Assembly: GCF_000349845.1 (NCBI RefSeq)
Contig: NC_020829.1
Span: forward strand, 1-64,000
Reading direction: 5' to 3'
DNA: 64,000 bases
From: Pseudomonas sp. ATCC 13867
Lineage (GTDB): Bacteria > Pseudomonadota > Gammaproteobacteria > Pseudomonadales > Pseudomonadaceae
Under the pieces are notes generated by a model that worked only from the letters and a program-made list of their open reading frames with translations, was not told where the DNA came from and searched no databases. A program made the position numbers and the translations under genes. This document shows positions 56,032 through 64,000 of the stretch, one piece after another. The stretch's first letter is position 1. Every line of letters begins with the position of its first letter.

Positions 56032-56687
56032 CACAGGCCTCCGCGGATTCGGCCATGCCCCAGCCAGCGTTCCACGCGCCGCATGAGGAAGACGATGATC
56101 TGGGCCATGACGAAATACAGCACCAGGGTGAGGACGAAGATCTTCAGCGTTTCGAAGGTCGCCTGGTCGAGCTGGCGGGCGCGGAAGGTCAGGTCGGAAA
56201 GGGTGATCAGCGACACCAGTGAGGTGTTCTTCAGCAGCTCGATCAGCAGGTTGGTGCCCGGCGGAATCGCACAGAGCAGCGCCTGCGGCAGGATGATCCG
56301 GCGAAAGCGCGTGAACGGCGTCATGTTCAGCGCCAGCGCCGCCTCGTACTGTCCCTTGGGTACCGAGCCGATGGCGCCGCGCATCACCTCGGCTCCATAG
56401 GCGCCGATGTGCAGGCCCAGGCCGATGATCGCCACGCTGTAGGCGCTCATCTCCAGATTGAACGGCGGCAGCGGCAGCACGAAGTACAGCCAGAACAGCT
56501 GCACCAGCAGCGAGGTACCGCGGAACAGCTCGATGTAGCTGATCGCCAGCCAGCGTACCGCAGGCCACGGCGAGAGCCGGCCGAGCGCAGCGATGATGGC
56601 GGCGATGACCGCCAGCAGGGAGCCGAAGGCGGTCACCTGGACGGTGACCCAGGCGCCCTCCAGCAGCAGAGGAAGCAATTCACCCAT
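56031..56687 (-). CDS. ehuC: Ectoine/hydroxyectoine ABC transporter permease (EhuC-like)
   Basis: This second permease of the importer has 218 aa from ATG 56687 (GGGA eight to nine bases upstream; ATG 56696 is also in frame). It has five predicted membrane helices and an EAA loop EAALALNMTPFTRFRRIILP. Its sequence differs enough from the downstream permease to suggest a heterodimer. It lies 77 bp downstream of ehuB. Confidence 0.85.
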   Translation of the reverse strand: MGELLPLLLEGAWVTVQVTAFGSLLAVIAAIIAALGRLSPWPAVRWLAISYIELFRGTSLLVQLFWLYFVLPLPPFNLEMSAYSVAIIGLGLHIGAYGAEVMRGAIGSVPKGQYEAALALNMTPFTRFRRIILPQALLCAIPPGTNLLIELLKNTSLVSLITLSDLTFRARQLDQATFETLKIFVLTLVLYFVMAQIIVFLMRRVERWLGHGRIRGGL

Positions 56688-56764
56688 GATGCGCATCCCG
56701 TAACGACAGGTTCGACGGAACGGCCAGGCGGGCGCGCTCTAGGCCAGAGACGCACCCGGCCCGG

Positions 56765-57619
56765 TCATTGTTTGCAGAGCTCGGCGGCGGTCTTGTCGGT
56801 GACGTTGGACTTGTCGAAGCCGAACGGCTTGACCGTCGCCAGGTGCTCGGCGCTGCCCAGCCACTGCTTGAGCTGCGCATTCACCGCATCGCGCAGGTCC
56901 TTGTCGTCCGGGCGGAAGGCCAGGGCGCCGTAACCGATGTGCGAGGGGTCGTCCTTGAAGTCGGCGATGGCTTCCACCGAATCGCCACCTTTCGCCGCGA
57001 GCCCCTTCATGGTCAGCGCGGTGCCGACGCTGGCGTCGGCACGGCCGGCGCGCACGGCCTGCAGTTGGGCGGTGGTGTCGGGTACCTGGACGATCTGCTC
57101 CTCCGCCACGCCCTCGGCGCGGGCGTAGCCGAGTTCAGCGGTGCCGGACATGATCGCCAGCTTTACGTCCGGGGCGTTCTTCACGTCGGCGTAGCTGTGC
57201 AGGTTCTTCGGGTTGCCCTTCTTCACCAGCAGGGTGTCGGGAATCTGGTAGTGCGGGTCGGTGAAGATCACCTGCTGGCAGCGCGGCGGGGTGATGTACA
57301 TGCCGGCGGCGATCACGTCGAAGCGCCCGGCGCGCAGGCCGGGGATCAGCGCGCCCCATTCGGTGAGCACCGGCTCGATCTTCTTCACACCCATCTTGGT
57401 GAAGATCTGCGTGGCGATTTCCGGGGACTCGCCGGTGACCTTGCCGGAGGTCTCGGTGTAGGCGAACGGCGCTTCGTTGGCGTAGCCGATGCGCACCGTG
57501 CCGGTGCTCTGGATGCGTTCGAGGGTGGTCTCGGCATAGCTGCCGGCACTGGCCAGCGCACAGGCGACGAGGGTACAGGCGAGGCTCAGGCGGTGCAGCA
57601 AAACAGGGGCGGTACTCAT
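56765..57619 (-). CDS. ehuB: Ectoine/hydroxyectoine-binding periplasmic protein
   Basis: This solute-binding protein of the importer is 284 aa from ATG 57619 (GGAGATC upstream). It has a signal peptide (LLHRLSLACTLVACALASAG followed by SYA) and the family-3 SBP fold (GTVRIGYANEAPFAYTE, EWGALIPGLRAGRFDVIAAG, QLKQWLG). Aromatic residues such as YANEAPFAY fit the ectoine-binding cage of EhuB, but the ligand is inferred from the neighbours. It is the first gene of a leftward operon divergent from enuR. Confidence 0.9.
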   Translation of the reverse strand: MSTAPVLLHRLSLACTLVACALASAGSYAETTLERIQSTGTVRIGYANEAPFAYTETSGKVTGESPEIATQIFTKMGVKKIEPVLTEWGALIPGLRAGRFDVIAAGMYITPPRCQQVIFTDPHYQIPDTLLVKKGNPKNLHSYADVKNAPDVKLAIMSGTAELGYARAEGVAEEQIVQVPDTTAQLQAVRAGRADASVGTALTMKGLAAKGGDSVEAIADFKDDPSHIGYGALAFRPDDKDLRDAVNAQLKQWLGSAEHLATVKPFGFDKSNVTDKTAAELCKQ

Positions 57620-58007
57620 CTTCGGATCTCCTGATCTTCTCTTGCCGTACGCGTTCGGCGCGCGGCTCTGGATGGCAGGTAGCAATGTCGTACGACTATT
57701 GTTCTTGTTGGCAGGGCCCCTGCGGGGGCCTTCCGAAGTTCACTCGCCAGGCGAGGTGATGGTGCAACGACGCCAGACTAAGCCCGGCTGCCTTGCGGCT
57801 CTTACCGATCGACAACCCCTCGGCGGGAAAAAGCCACCGTCGCGACGAACGCATCCGGCGGTTTTTTCTGCGCGGGCCTGACAATGCGGCCCGGTGTCCT
57901 GCACCCGAGCATACAAAAGGGGTCTGCGCGCCAACATTGCACTAGGACAATTGCCGCCGGTGTGCTGGTCGGTCACTCTGGATGCCTGACCAGACGGAGC
58001 GCTGAAG
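57620..58007. promoter_or_regulatory. Divergent promoter/operator region between ehuB and enuR
   Basis: This 388-bp region has no gene. It contains the palindrome GTCGTACGAC (57687-57696), a weak motif copy ATTGTTCTTG (57698-57707), and GCACTAGGACAAT at 57939-57951. The last recurs, inverted with two changes, upstream of eutB at 59722-59734. These are candidate EnuR operators. Confidence 0.5.
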
Positions 58008-59402
58008 ATGGAAGCCTGGCGTCGCGCCCTGGCCGACCTGCGGGTCGGCGAATCCAAGTACAAGACCCTGGTGCAGGCCATTGCCGGCGACATCGAGCAG
58101 GGTCGCCTGAGCGATGGCCAGCGCCTGCCGCCGCAGCGCCACGTGGCCGATGGCCTGGGCATCAGTGTGCAGACCGTGACCAACGCCTACAAGGAACTGG
58201 AACGCCAGGGCCTGGTGCGTTGCGAGGTGGGGCGCGGCAGTTTCGTCACGCGGCGCATGACCGAGGGCATGGCCCACTACATGGTCGACCACCCCGAGCG
58301 CGCCCTGGTGGACTTCTCCATCGCCAGCATCGTCCATACCCGCGAGCACGACCGCCTGTGGCAGGACACCTGCCGCGCGCTGGCGCAGGAAAGCGACCAG
58401 CCGTGGATGCGCGCCTGCCGCCCGGTGGCCGGCTTCGACGCGCACCGCGACGCCGGCGTGCAATGGCTGGCGCAACTGGGATTGCAGCGCGAACGCGACG
58501 ACGTGCTGATCACCAATGGCGCCGCCCACGGCATCTTCCTCGCCCTCGCCTCCCTCGCCGGACCGGACGACGTGGTGCTCTGCGAACAGCTCACCGACCA
58601 CGGCGTGATCGGCAACTCCCAGGTGCTCGGCTTCACCTTGAAGGGCGTGGAGATCGACAAGGAAGGCATCGACCCGGAGCACTTCGAAGACCTCTGCGCC
58701 AACGAGCGCATCACCGCGCTGGTCTGCACGCCGAACCTGAACAACCCGACCTCCTGCCTGATGCCCGACTCGCGCCGCCGCGAGATCGCCGCCATCGCCC
58801 AGCGCTACGGCGTGCACGTCATCGAGGACGACGTCTACGGCCCGCTGCTCGGCGAGCGCCGCCCGCCACCGCTCAGCCACTACCTGCCGGACCTGTCGTT
58901 CTACTGCACCAGCTTCACCAAGAGCGTGCTCACCGGTCTGCGCATCGGCTACCTGGCCATGCCCCGGCGGCTGGCGCTGCGTACCGAGAGCATTCTGCGG
59001 GTGAACAGCTGGATGGCCACGCCACTGCTGGCGGAAGTTGCTTCGCGCTGGGTCCACAACGGCAATGCCCAGGCGCTGATTGGTCTGCAACGTCGCGTGC
59101 TGGAGACGCGTCAGGCGCGGGTGCGCGAGTGGCTGGGCGAGTATCTGCGCGGCTGCGATCCGCATTCGCTGAGCGCCTGGATCGGCATTCCCGAGCACTG
59201 GGAACTGGACAGCCTGGTGCGTGAATTGCGCCATCGGCATATCGCCGTCACGCCGCCCGATCCGTTCATGGTACGCGGCACCCCGCGACCGCGCGCGATA
59301 CGCCTGTGCATGGGCGCCGAATGCAGCGACGAGCGTATGGCCAGCGCCCTGGAGGACATGCGCGAGCTGTTCGGGCAGTACCCGAAGATCCACGATTTCT
59401 AA
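58008..59402 (+). CDS. enuR: MocR/GntR-type regulator of ectoine catabolism
   Basis: EnuR is a PLP-dependent transcription factor that controls ectoine uptake and use. The 464-aa protein has an N-terminal winged-helix GntR domain (IEQGRLSDGQRLPPQRHVAD, then GISVQTVTNAYKELERQGLV) and an aminotransferase-like domain with PLP-binding Lys305 in SFTKSVLTGLRIGY. The start is ATG 58008 with GGAG eight bases upstream. Its 3' end (the last 29 codons) is duplicated directly downstream. Confidence 0.92.
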   Translation: MEAWRRALADLRVGESKYKTLVQAIAGDIEQGRLSDGQRLPPQRHVADGLGISVQTVTNAYKELERQGLVRCEVGRGSFVTRRMTEGMAHYMVDHPERALVDFSIASIVHTREHDRLWQDTCRALAQESDQPWMRACRPVAGFDAHRDAGVQWLAQLGLQRERDDVLITNGAAHGIFLALASLAGPDDVVLCEQLTDHGVIGNSQVLGFTLKGVEIDKEGIDPEHFEDLCANERITALVCTPNLNNPTSCLMPDSRRREIAAIAQRYGVHVIEDDVYGPLLGERRPPPLSHYLPDLSFYCTSFTKSVLTGLRIGYLAMPRRLALRTESILRVNSWMATPLLAEVASRWVHNGNAQALIGLQRRVLETRQARVREWLGEYLRGCDPHSLSAWIGIPEHWELDSLVRELRHRHIAVTPPDPFMVRGTPRPRAIRLCMGAECSDERMASALEDMRELFGQYPKIHDF

Positions 59403-59416
59403 CACCGATTTCCCCT

Positions 59417-59497
59417 TGTAGGAGCGAGCTTGCTCGCGAATGGATTTCCCGGCGACCTCGGAGGTTGGGCGGGTTCGCGAGCAAGCTCGCTCCTACA
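59417..59497. repeat. REP inverted pair 4
   Basis: TGTAGGAGCGAGCTTGCTCG and its inverted form with a 33-bp spacer lie 15 bp after the enuR stop. Confidence 0.92.
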
Positions 59498-59620
59498 GGT
59501 ATGCATCCAAGTCGTAGGGTGCCGAATGCAGCGACGAGCGTATGGCCAGCGCCCTGGAGGACATGCGCGAGCTGTTCGGGCAGTACCCGAAGATCCACGA
59601 TTTCTAACACCGATTTCCCC

Positions 59621-59699
59621 TTGTAGGAGCGAGCTTGCTCGCGAACGGATTTCCCGGCGACCTCGGGGCGGGCGGGGTCGCGAGCGAGCTTGCTCCTAC
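59621..59699. repeat. REP pair 5, duplicated copy
   Basis: This REP doublet belongs to the second tandem copy. The far arm has diverged (GTCGCGAGCGAGCTTGCTCC), giving an imperfect inverted repeat. Confidence 0.85.
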
Positions 59700-59794
59700 G
59701 AAAAGCACCTCCGAGAAATACATCGTCCTAGTACATTCATCGCGACAATTTCGCGCCCCTACACTCGGCCCCAACTGCAATCCCGGAGGCCGAG

Positions 59795-60769
59795 ATGGAC
59801 CCGATTCCCCTCGTCGAGCTGTACCGCGCACGCCAACGCATCCAGGGCCTGGTGCGGCAGACGCCGCTGGCGCATTCGCCCAGCCTGTCCAATCTCCTCG
59901 GCGCGCCGGTGTACCTCAAGCTCGAATCGCAGCAGATCACCGGCAGCTTCAAGCTGCGCGGCGCCAGCAACGCCATTGCACAGCTGAGCGATGCACAGAA
60001 GGCCAACGGCGTGGTCGCCGCCTCCACCGGCAATCACGGCCGGGCGCTGGCCCACGCTGCCCGAATGCTTGGCGTGCACGCGACCATCTGCCTGTCGCAG
60101 CTGGTGCCGGCGAACAAGGTCCAGGCGATCCGCGAACTCGGTGCCGAGGTGCGCATCGTCGGCCGCAGCCAGGATGACGCCCAGGCCGAGGCCGAACGCC
60201 TCGCCCGTGACCACGGTGCCACGCTGCTACCGCCCTTCGACCACCCGCAGATCATCGCCGGCCAGGGCACCCTCGGCCTGGAAATCCTCGAACAGCTGCC
60301 GGACGTGCGCCAGGTGCTGATCCCGCTCTCCGGCGGCGGCCTGTTCGGCGGCGTCGCCCTGGCGATGAAGCACGCCGACCCGGGCATCCGCGTCCACGGC
60401 ATCAGCATGCGCCGTGGCGCGGCGATGGCCGCCAGCCTCGCCGCCGGCCACCCGGTGGACGTGGAAGAACTGCCGACCCTGGCCGACTCCCTCGGCGGCG
60501 GCATCGGCCTGGACAACCGCTACACCTTCGCCCTGGCCCGCGACTACTGCGACCAGTTGCACCTGCTCGACGAAGACGCCATCGCTGCCGGCATCCGCCA
60601 CGCCTACCGCGAGGAGCGGCAGGTGGTGGAAGGCGCCGCCGCTGTCGGCATCGCGGCGTTGCTGGATGGCCTGATCGCCCCGGTCGGTCCGCTGGTGGTG
60701 ATCGTCAGCGGCTGCAACATCGACATCGAACAACACCAACGCATTCTTGAGGAATCCGCTCATGGCTGA
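59795..60769 (+). CDS. eutB: Ectoine-utilization threonine dehydratase-like enzyme
   Basis: This PLP enzyme of the threonine dehydratase fold has 324 aa. Lys53 in TGSFKLRGASNAI forms the Schiff base, and the phosphate loop is in LSGGGLFGGV. EutB is proposed to act in hydroxyectoine degradation. The upstream motif at 59722-59734 resembles the one in the enuR promoter region. The gene ends inside the start of eutC (8-bp overlap), so eutB and eutC are coupled. Confidence 0.9.
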   Translation: MDPIPLVELYRARQRIQGLVRQTPLAHSPSLSNLLGAPVYLKLESQQITGSFKLRGASNAIAQLSDAQKANGVVAASTGNHGRALAHAARMLGVHATICLSQLVPANKVQAIRELGAEVRIVGRSQDDAQAEAERLARDHGATLLPPFDHPQIIAGQGTLGLEILEQLPDVRQVLIPLSGGGLFGGVALAMKHADPGIRVHGISMRRGAAMAASLAAGHPVDVEELPTLADSLGGGIGLDNRYTFALARDYCDQLHLLDEDAIAAGIRHAYREERQVVEGAAAVGIAALLDGLIAPVGPLVVIVSGCNIDIEQHQRILEESAHG

Positions 60770-61754
60770 CGTCACCCTGCTCAGCGAAGCCGACCTGCGC
60801 GCCTGCGTGGCGCTCGACCACGAAAGCCTCGACGCGGTCGAACACGCCTTCCGCCTGCTCGCCACCGCACCGGTGGCGATGCCGCCGATCCTTCGCCTGG
60901 ACGTGCCCGAGCACAACGGCGAAGTCGACGTGAAGACCGCCTACCTGCCCGGCCTGCCGCGCTTCGCCATCAAGGTCAGCCCCGGCTTCTTCGACAACCC
61001 CAGGCTCGGCCTGCCCAGCCTCAACGGCATGATGATGCTGCTCTCCTCGCGCACCGGCCTGCTGGATGCGCTGCTGCTGGACAACGGCTACCTCACCGCC
61101 GTGCGCACCGCCTGTGCCGGCGCCGTGGCGGCCAAGTGGCTGGCCCGCGAGGATTCCCGTCAGGTCGCGCTGATCGGCGCTGGCGAACAGGCACGGCTGC
61201 AACTCAAGGCACTGTGCCTGGTGCGGCCCATCGAAGCCGCCAGCGTCTGGGCGCGGGACATCGACAAGGCCCGGCAGTGCGCCAGCGACCTGAGCATGAG
61301 CCTGGGCATTGCGGTGACCGCCTGCGCCAGCATCGACGAAGCGCTGGAAGGCGCCGACATCGCCATCACCACCACGCCCAGCCGTGAGCCGCTGATCCAC
61401 AAGCGGCACCTGCGCCCCGGTTTGCACATCACGGCGATGGGCTCGGACACCGAGCACAAGAACGAGATCGCCGCCGACGCGCTGGCGGCGGTGGACTGCT
61501 ACGTCGCCGACCGCCTCAGCCAGACCCTGGTGCTGGGCGAACTGCACCACGCGGTGGCGGCCGGCAACGTCAGCCTGGATGCCGACTTCGCCGAGTTGGG
61601 CCAGGTCATCGCCGGGCAACGCGAAGGTCGCCGCCGCGCCGAGGACATCACCCTCTGCGACCTCACCGGCACCGGCGCGCAGGACACCGCCATCGCCGGC
61701 CTGGCCTTCCAGCGGGCGCAGCGGATGGGCAAGGGGTTCCGTTTCAGCACCTGA
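60762..61754 (+). CDS. eutC: Ectoine-utilization cyclodeaminase-like protein
   Basis: This 330-aa protein of the ornithine cyclodeaminase/mu-crystallin family has an NAD-binding region LIGAGEQARLQLKAL and a conserved substrate loop FAIKVSPGFFDNPRLGLPSL. EutC works with EutB on hydroxyectoine-derived intermediates. ATG 60762 has GAGGAA upstream and overlaps eutB. A REP pair follows before doeA. Confidence 0.9.
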   Translation: MADVTLLSEADLRACVALDHESLDAVEHAFRLLATAPVAMPPILRLDVPEHNGEVDVKTAYLPGLPRFAIKVSPGFFDNPRLGLPSLNGMMMLLSSRTGLLDALLLDNGYLTAVRTACAGAVAAKWLAREDSRQVALIGAGEQARLQLKALCLVRPIEAASVWARDIDKARQCASDLSMSLGIAVTACASIDEALEGADIAITTTPSREPLIHKRHLRPGLHITAMGSDTEHKNEIAADALAAVDCYVADRLSQTLVLGELHHAVAAGNVSLDADFAELGQVIAGQREGRRRAEDITLCDLTGTGAQDTAIAGLAFQRAQRMGKGFRFST

Positions 61755-61786
61755 GCCCGCGACTCCGATTCAGGCAGAACAAACCC

Positions 61787-61855
61787 TGTAGGAGCGAGCT
61801 TGCTCGCGAACCAGCCCTCGCTGCGGGGCCATTCGCGAGCAAGCTCGCTCCTACA
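61787..61855. repeat. REP inverted pair 6
   Basis: TGTAGGAGCGAGCTTGCTCG and its inverted form with a 22-bp spacer sit in the eutC-doeA gap, inside the operon. They could act as an mRNA-stability hairpin between the two halves. Confidence 0.92.
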
Positions 61856-61884
61856 AGTAGAACACCCCGAGAGAGGATTTCCGC

Positions 61885-63075
61885 ATGTCCGAAATCGTCG
61901 TCAACCTCCCCTTCAGCCGGGAGGAATATGCCCAGCGGATCGCCAAGGTCCGCGCCAGCATGCTTGAGCGCGGCATCGAACTGCTGCTGGTCACCGACCC
62001 GTCGAACATGGCCTGGCTGACCGGCTATGACGGCTGGTCCTTCTACGTGCACCAGTGCGTACTGCTGGCGCGGGAAGGCGAGCCGGTATGGTTCGGCCGC
62101 GGCCAGGACGCCAACGGCGCGCGCCGCACCGTGTTCATGGCGCCCGACAACATCGTCGGCTATCCCGACCATTACGTGCAGTCCACCGAGCGCCACCCGA
62201 TGGACTACCTGTCCCGCGAGGTCATTGCCGCCCGCGGCTGGGAGCGCCTGACCATCGGCGTGGAGATGGACAACTACTACTTCAGCGCCGCCGCCTTCCG
62301 CTCGCTGCAGGCCAACCTGCCGAGCGCGACGTTCGTCGACGCCACCGCCCTGGTGAACTGGCAGCGCGCGGTGAAATCCCCGCGCGAGATCGAGTACATG
62401 CGCATCGCCGCGCGCATCGTCGAGAAGATGCACGCGCACATCGTCGAGCGCATCGAACCGGGCATGCGCAAGAACGAGCTGGTCGCGGAGATCTACAGCA
62501 CCGGCATCCTCGGCGCCGACGGCCACGGCGGCGACTACCCGGCCATCGTCCCGCTGCTGCCCACCGGCGCCGACGCCAGCGCGCCGCACCTGACCTGGGA
62601 CGACACGTCCTTCGAACGCGGCGCCGGCACCTTCTTCGAGATCGCCGGCTGCTACAAGCGCTACCACTGCCCGCTGTCGCGCACCGTGTTCCTCGGCAAG
62701 CCGCCGCAGCACTTCCTCGACGCCGAGAAGGCCGTGGTCGAAGGCATCGCCGCAGGGCTCGACGCGGCGAAGCCCGGCAACACCACCGGCGATATCGCCC
62801 GTGCCTTCTTCAGCGTGCTGGAGAAGTTCGGCATTCACAAGGACAGCCGCTGCGGCTACCCCATCGGTATCAGCTACCCGCCGGACTGGGGCGAACGCAC
62901 CATGAGCCTGCGCCCGAGCGACAACAGCGTGCTGGAACCGGGCATGACCTTCCACTTCATGCCCGGCCTGTGGATGGATGACTGGGGCCTGGAGATCACC
63001 GAAAGCATCCTCATCACCGAGCGTGGCGTGGAGACCTTCTGCGACTACCCGCGCCAGCTGTTCGTGAAGGAGTGA
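61885..63075 (+). CDS. doeA: Ectoine hydrolase
   Basis: DoeA opens the ectoine ring to give N-alpha-acetyl-diaminobutyrate. The 396-aa protein is an M24 (creatinase/prolidase-like) hydrolase, with an N-terminal creatinase domain (LLVTDPSNMAWLTGYDGWSF) and a pita-bread catalytic domain (EIEYMRIAARIVEKMHAHIV; GYPIGISYPPDWGERTMSLR; MTFHFMPGLWMDDWGLEITE). The start ATG 61885 has GAGAGGA upstream. The doeB gene follows after 4 bp. Confidence 0.93.
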   Translation: MSEIVVNLPFSREEYAQRIAKVRASMLERGIELLLVTDPSNMAWLTGYDGWSFYVHQCVLLAREGEPVWFGRGQDANGARRTVFMAPDNIVGYPDHYVQSTERHPMDYLSREVIAARGWERLTIGVEMDNYYFSAAAFRSLQANLPSATFVDATALVNWQRAVKSPREIEYMRIAARIVEKMHAHIVERIEPGMRKNELVAEIYSTGILGADGHGGDYPAIVPLLPTGADASAPHLTWDDTSFERGAGTFFEIAGCYKRYHCPLSRTVFLGKPPQHFLDAEKAVVEGIAAGLDAAKPGNTTGDIARAFFSVLEKFGIHKDSRCGYPIGISYPPDWGERTMSLRPSDNSVLEPGMTFHFMPGLWMDDWGLEITESILITERGVETFCDYPRQLFVKE

Positions 63076-63079
63076 GACG

Positions 63080-64000
63080 ATGACTCATGCACTCGACAAG
63101 CCGCTGCGCGAGAACCCCATCTCCGCCAGCGTCGACTTCCAGCGCGACGGCGTGCAGCACGGCCACCTCAAGCTGCCCTACTCGCGGGACGATTCGGCCT
63201 GGGGCGCGGTGATGATCCCGATCTGCGTGGTGAAGAACGGCGATGGCCCCACTGCGCTGCTCACCGGCGGCAACCACGGCGACGAGTACGAAGGCCCGGT
63301 GGCGCTCAGCCGTCTGGCCCAGGAACTGCGCGCCGAGGATGTGCGCGGCCGGGTGATCATCGTGCCGTTCATGAACACCCCGGCGTTCCTCGCCGGCAAG
63401 CGCACCTCGCCGATCGACGCCGGCAATCTCAACCGCAGTTTCCCCGGCCGCCCGGACGGCACGGTGACGCAGAAGATCGCCGACTACTTCCAGCGCACCC
63501 TGCTGCCGCTGGCGGACCTGGTGCTGGATATTCACTCCGGCGGCAAGACCCTCGACTTCCTGCCCTTCGCCGCCTGCCACGTGCTGCCGGACAAGGCCCG
63601 GCAGGAAGCCAGCGAGGCGCTGATGCGCGCCTTCGCCGCGCCCTACGCGATGCGCATGCTGGAACTGGACGCGGTGGGCATGTACGACACCGCCGCCGAG
63701 GAGCAGGGCAAGCTGTTCCTCACCACCGAACTGGGTGGTGGCGGCAGCAGCAGCGCGCGCACGGTCGCCATCGCCCGGCGCGGCGTGCGCAACGTGCTGG
63801 TGCAGGCCGGGATCCTGCGCGGTGAAGTCGAATCGGCGAAGTCGGTGATGCTCGACATGCCCGATGGCGACTGCTTCGTCGCCAGCCAGCACGGCGGCCT
63901 GCTGGAAATGTGCCGCGACCTGGGCGAGCGGGTCGAGCGCGGGGAGGTGCTGGCGCGGGTGCACGACGTGCTGCGCACCGGAGCCGCGCCCGTGGAGTAC
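63080..64000 (+). CDS. doeB: N-alpha-acetyl-L-2,4-diaminobutyrate deacetylase (partial, runs off the window)
   Basis: The frame opens at ATG 63080, four bases after the doeA stop, and stays open to base 64000 (307 codons), so the gene is cut by the window edge. It belongs to the succinylglutamate desuccinylase/aspartoacylase zinc peptidase group: LLTGGNHGDEYEGPVAL (zinc ligands His and Glu), RSFPGRPDG and VLDIHSGGKTLDF (third ligand His). DoeB removes the acetyl group in the ectoine pathway. Confidence 0.9.
   Translation, partial: MTHALDKPLRENPISASVDFQRDGVQHGHLKLPYSRDDSAWGAVMIPICVVKNGDGPTALLTGGNHGDEYEGPVALSRLAQELRAEDVRGRVIIVPFMNTPAFLAGKRTSPIDAGNLNRSFPGRPDGTVTQKIADYFQRTLLPLADLVLDIHSGGKTLDFLPFAACHVLPDKARQEASEALMRAFAAPYAMRMLELDAVGMYDTAAEEQGKLFLTTELGGGGSSSARTVAIARRGVRNVLVQAGILRGEVESAKSVMLDMPDGDCFVASQHGGLLEMCRDLGERVERGEVLARVHDVLRTGAAPVEY

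Larger units (their letters stand above)
59316..59699. repeat. 205-bp-period tandem duplication of the enuR 3' end plus REP pair
   Basis: Bases 59316-59461 recur at 59521-59666 with one mismatch (T to C), covering the last 29 enuR codons, the stop, the 3' flank and the first REP arm. Similarity continues less well through the second REP arm. The duplicated copy has no start or upstream part and is not a gene. Confidence 0.93.

Noticed and set aside
57884..59405. Long overlapping frames on both strands of enuR (446 and 487 codons)
   Set aside because: Frame-shifted translations of enuR, rich in Arg and His, without ribosome sites or family features.

Overview
The window is the replication-origin region of a Pseudomonas chromosome, most like the P. 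aeruginosa group. It opens exactly on dnaA and runs dnaA-dnaN-recF-gyrB. At the far side of a large insertion it resumes in the conserved order plsC/lptA-gmhB-glyS-glyQ-tag-lauroyltransferase. Two perfect parS centromere palindromes lie in recF, and six REP (TGTAGGAGCGAGC-type) inverted pairs lie in the right-hand core region.

Between gyrB and the plsC-like gene sits a complete 40,033-bp Tn7-like transposon (6208-46240). Its ends share the terminal sequence TGTAGGTGGG in inverted orientation. The insertion is flanked by a perfect 5-bp target duplication, GCCAG, and begins five bases after the gyrB stop codon. Both ends carry further copies of a short CCAAAGTTA-like repeat, as expected of TnsB sites. 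The machinery tnsA-tnsB-tnsC-tniQ (26562-32018) is central, and every catalytic motif is present.

The left cargo (6.4-25.4 kb) is mainly defence, read towards gyrB: a 715-aa acidic protein, an SNF2/RapA-like helicase, a DUF262/HNH (GmrSD-like) protein, a type I restriction-modification system (hsdM-hsdS-hsdR) and a PD-(D/E)xK-like protein overlapping hsdR. Next to it is a J-domain/TPR/small-protein group and an unknown gene divergent from tnsA. The right cargo (32.0-46.0 kb) begins with small genes overlapping the end of tniQ, including a metallophosphoesterase. It continues with a HipA-like kinase beside a zinc-finger/HigA-like protein, a lone RHH antitoxin, an ImmA/PIN pair, a GIY-YIG-like/Phd-like pair, a CoiA-like nuclease, a two-gene cassette of a cytosolic protein plus a four-helix membrane protein, and a Sel1-repeat protein.

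The core region to the right (46.3-64 kb) holds phospholipid and LPS/heptose-type functions, glycyl-tRNA synthetase, DNA repair (tag), an acyltransferase, an Mn/H+ symporter and a PilZ protein. It ends in an ectoine/hydroxyectoine uptake and catabolism locus: ehuB-C-D-A transcribed leftward, the MocR regulator enuR divergent, then eutB-eutC-doeA-doeB (the last cut by the window end).

The most interesting observations are the gyrB-linked Tn7-type attachment site, the displacement of the native gyrB terminator to the far end of the element with a replacement carried inside it, and several uncharacterised gene pairs in the cargo. No tRNA, rRNA or CRISPR array was seen.
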